From: Reticulitermes lucifugus
Lineage: Eukaryota > Arthropoda > Insecta > Blattodea > Rhinotermitidae
DNA length: 64,000 bases
Direction of reading: 5' to 3'
Assembly: GCA_026260175.1 (NCBI GenBank)
Contig: JAKCWW010001828.1
Span: 1-64,000 of the forward strand
Shown: piece by piece, positions 60,970 through 64,000 of the stretch
Numbering within the stretch: the stretch's first letter is position 1
How the letters are laid out: each line of letters begins with the position of its first letter
Made by a program: the position numbers and the translations under genes
Notes under the pieces: model-generated
The model's database searches: none
What the model saw: the letters and a program-made list of their open reading frames with translations, nothing else
Told to the model about the DNA's origin: nothing

Positions 60970-63470
60970 TGAAAGAAAATAGTTCATAGTAGGCGATAAA
61001 GAATAAAATAAAAACTGGGTAAATACTCTTTGGTATTTGAAATAGAAACAGAGAGCTTACACAAACACATATGACTAGGTGAGATATTTAATTATGCTAT
61101 CTAGTGGTTCCAGATGTTTAATAGGTCAAGAGAAAAACTTTGTAACGACCAGTGCCGGCCGAAACGTCTATTCGGTGCAATTGGTTCTCCAACTAATGTT
61201 CTCTCAGAATGAAAACATTCAGTTACCACCTAAGGCTTCATACAGCTCAATTTAAAATTCTTAGAGAAGCTAATGGAAGCTGAAAATTACCATCTGAATG
61301 GCAGGAAGCATCTCCCATATTACTCCAAACTAAGTTCAAAATATTAATATAATTCCTATTTGTAACTTGCACCTTGCCACATCATAAAATGATCTGTTAC
61401 CTATAAGCTATTAATGCAGCGTAAACTTAATATTTGATGCGAATATTTATAAAAGGAACACGAGATAAATAAATTAGTTTGTGAAAATACGGGCACCAGC
61501 TATTCACAAGCACTGTACAAATCTAGCCTCCGTGCTTCCATTACAGTACTTCAGGCGGCTTCATATCAGATTCAAGTGGATCTATTTTGAAGGTCATTAA
61601 ATATATATTTCTTCTCATTAGGTGTCTGTCCAGATTAGTTACATAAGAATGTTCACGTTCCGCCATTTTAAATAATCTGGCAAATGCAAAGGGTCAGTAA
61701 TTGAACTTTAACAGGACCAGCAACTACTAATTAGCACACTATCAATGAAAAGCTCAGTATGCGTATGTGTGCAGTATATAGTGGTACAGTAAGAAAATGT
61801 GTAACTATACGTACGTTAAAATTTAGTATTATAATTAATAGAAAAAGACAATTAACGCTGGCGTGGTGTATTTAAAGTTTACGAAATATGGGTGTTTGAC
61901 CCAGAAATAGCATTGGATTTGTCAGGTCACGTAGCATGCCTCTTTTACATTTAACAGCACAAACAATATTCTACTAGTGTAATTAATTATTACATCATAA
62001 TAAACGTATTTATTTACGGCAATACTTAAGCCTGTTTATAATGTTAGACACGACTTACGTCATAATCAAGCATAGTAAATATTGCATATTAAAAAATATG
62101 CATAGTTGTACTAACTATTTAGTCACTATAAAAAAAGGTAGCTAGTTTTAAAATAGTAATTTTCCCCATTGTATTAAAATGTAGCCCTACCTGAGAACTA
62201 GAATTTTTGGCCTGTCATTCATTAAATTGAGGACCACATGTTAATATACATTGCAATTAATTATAGAAGAACAAGCTTTCAATTTTTTGTTAGCCATGGA
62301 GTTACGTTTCGTTTGATTTATATTTTGATCAAATATCAGTACTTGTACTTTAAGATGAGCAGCGACATTTAAGTGACTGTCAATTTTGTACATTACGTGC
62401 GTTGACGAGCACCGTCAGAATACGCTGTAATTTCCTGCATAATGCAGAGTTAATATTATGAAGGTCTGTACTAGAAGCTCAGATTTTCTTATCACATATT
62501 ATCAGACTACATAGAGACGAATGGTACGGTGACTATTAAAAGTATAAATGAAAACGAATTTAGAAGATAAGTATGTTTGGGGTAATTATTTTCTAGAATA
62601 TAAGGAAAAATATTACTGCCTCGTGAAAACTATATTTATCCAACGATCTGGAGAAGAGAGATAATGATACTTTGACTTAGTCCTGTGGTGTTGTATGGAG
62701 ACAGTTCATAAGCATGCATATAAATTCAGTACGAAACGCTTCCCTTAGTAACAATTACAAACATGGCGTTAGTGCGAATATTTGAAGTTATATCTGCAGT
62801 GGATTGTGACTGCAATCTGTACTGGTTGAAATTACGCACACAAATTAATAATTAATTTTATAATATTTAATTTGTAGTTCTTGCTAATATTAACAGGTAG
62901 AAAGAGACGTTTGAAAGACCAATGTTAACAGCAACTGTGTTTTGAAAGTCCCTTCTTCCATTGCGTCTTAAAAAGGTTTCAGATTACAGCAAATGAGTTC
63001 CAGAAACGCTAGAAACAAAGTTAACAAATGGCACGGATATGAGCTGTCCTGTTGTGTTAAAGCAGTGCCGTAAAGCGAAATCTTAATTAATGTCTGCACT
63101 AATCACCAGGAGAAGCGCGGAAGCCTTCCTGAGGGAAAACAACTGCGACTGAACTTGTTAATCTCATAAATACAATACATATCAAACAGGACACATCTTG
63201 TGATGTAAATGATATATGTCGTTGTTCATATATATTTTGCACTGTGAAGGGAATATTAAAAAGATAGAAAACAAACAGAAAAAACTGAGATTTTATTCAC
63301 CAATTACTTTTTAAGTGGAAATAGAAAGTAGGTAAATACTACGTAGGAACAAAAATAACCGTGTCAGTAAAACGTGTACAAAGAGTATGCAATGTTTAGA
63401 AAGTGTCAAAAAATGAAGGAGACTAAATAAAATTAAAAATTTTTATATTCGACGGAATATATATATATAA
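60970..63470. other. Intergenic, no gene recognised
   Basis: AT-rich sequence without long open frames. One stem-loop motif remnant (GCCGGCCGAAACGTCTATTC) lies at about 61155-61180. Confidence 0.45.
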
Positions 63471-63477
63471 AGATAAA

Positions 63478-63620
63478 ATATTATTATTATTATTTACTGC
63501 AATTGGGCTTTCACCCGGTGGCAGTAGTCTTAACACTAGTACACACAATACAAATGGACATATAATATACACAAAAATAACAATACAAAACAAAATATAC
63601 ACAATTACAAAACAAAATAC
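63478..63620 (-). mobile_element. Probable LINE 3' terminus with (AAT)n tail
   Basis: On the minus strand the block GACTACTGCCACCGGGTGAA, AGCCCAATTGCAGTAAATAA runs into (TAA)n at 63480-63494. A unique 3' UTR followed by a trinucleotide tail is how several LINE and SINE copies in this window end. Clade not identified. Confidence 0.45.
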
Positions 63621-64000
63621 ATACAGTAAATACAAATACACACATTAAGTGACTATACAGAGAAGTTAAAGTTCCTATTAAGCAAATTAATTTCTCTTCA
63701 TTAACAAACACAGATCGTCAAAATTTTGAATTTGCATACAAACTGAAATATAGATAAAGGAACAACATTAAAAAGGGGAATTGTAATCGAAAGACGCATG
63801 GGTCTATAACTAGGAGCCAGAGGGACATTACGGAATGTCAATGGTATGATGGCTTGGGTTACTTAGATGTCGATTTTTCATGTGCTCACTTCCGTTGCTG
63901 AAGAATGACATGAGAGAATATAAGTTTTAAAAACAACAAGTTTTAACAACATCAACAGGGATGGCGGTTACATACTCAGCAGAGCCTGGCAGCCCGCAAT

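Overview
The window is nuclear DNA from an insect. It is AT-rich, has long introns with GT/AG borders, and is full of non-LTR retrotransposon pieces, tRNA-derived SINEs, DNA-transposon remnants and foldback repeats. The repeat vocabulary (a jockey-like LINE, a SINE fragment whose translation reads [14 protein letters not shown], several tRNA-headed SINE families) matches what I remember of cockroaches and termites. I therefore favour a polyneopteran, probably Blattodea; this is inference from memory, not a search result.

Two host genes can be reconstructed, both on the minus strand. (1) Positions 183-17705 carry the first twelve coding exons of Son of sevenless (Sos), the Ras guanine-nucleotide exchange factor. 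They join without a phase error into 612 residues covering the histone fold, the DH domain, the PH domain and the linker to the REM domain. The gene runs off the left edge before its Cdc25 catalytic part. Its introns hold a broken jockey LINE with a SINE fragment in place of the reverse-transcriptase core, a degenerate piggyBac transposon bounded by TTAA, a small foldback element, a SINE and an RTE-like LINE tail. (2) Positions about 22470-44193 carry a neuropeptide precursor gene spread over about 21.7 kb. It has a TATA box, a signal-peptide exon, a separate 120-nt exon for a 37-residue peptide preceded by Lys-Arg, an exon that starts with the Gly amidation donor and five Arg, and a terminal exon with a stop and AATAAA. 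The predicted peptide is C-terminally amidated. Its layout recalls the insect parathyroid-hormone-like peptide (iPTH); that family name is tentative, the precursor itself is well supported.

The two genes lie head to tail, with about 4.7 kb between them holding a LINE 3' end, a microsatellite and an assembly gap. From 44.2 kb to the right edge I see no convincing host gene. That region holds at least four SINE families, a 63-bp tandem array inside a foldback, a minisatellite, RTE-like LINE tails and a second assembly gap.

A motif recurs at about twenty places and in several otherwise different repeats: CTGA(A/T)GA, one base, a short stem-loop, then CGAAACRT. It resembles the conserved core of hammerhead ribozymes, with one extra base.
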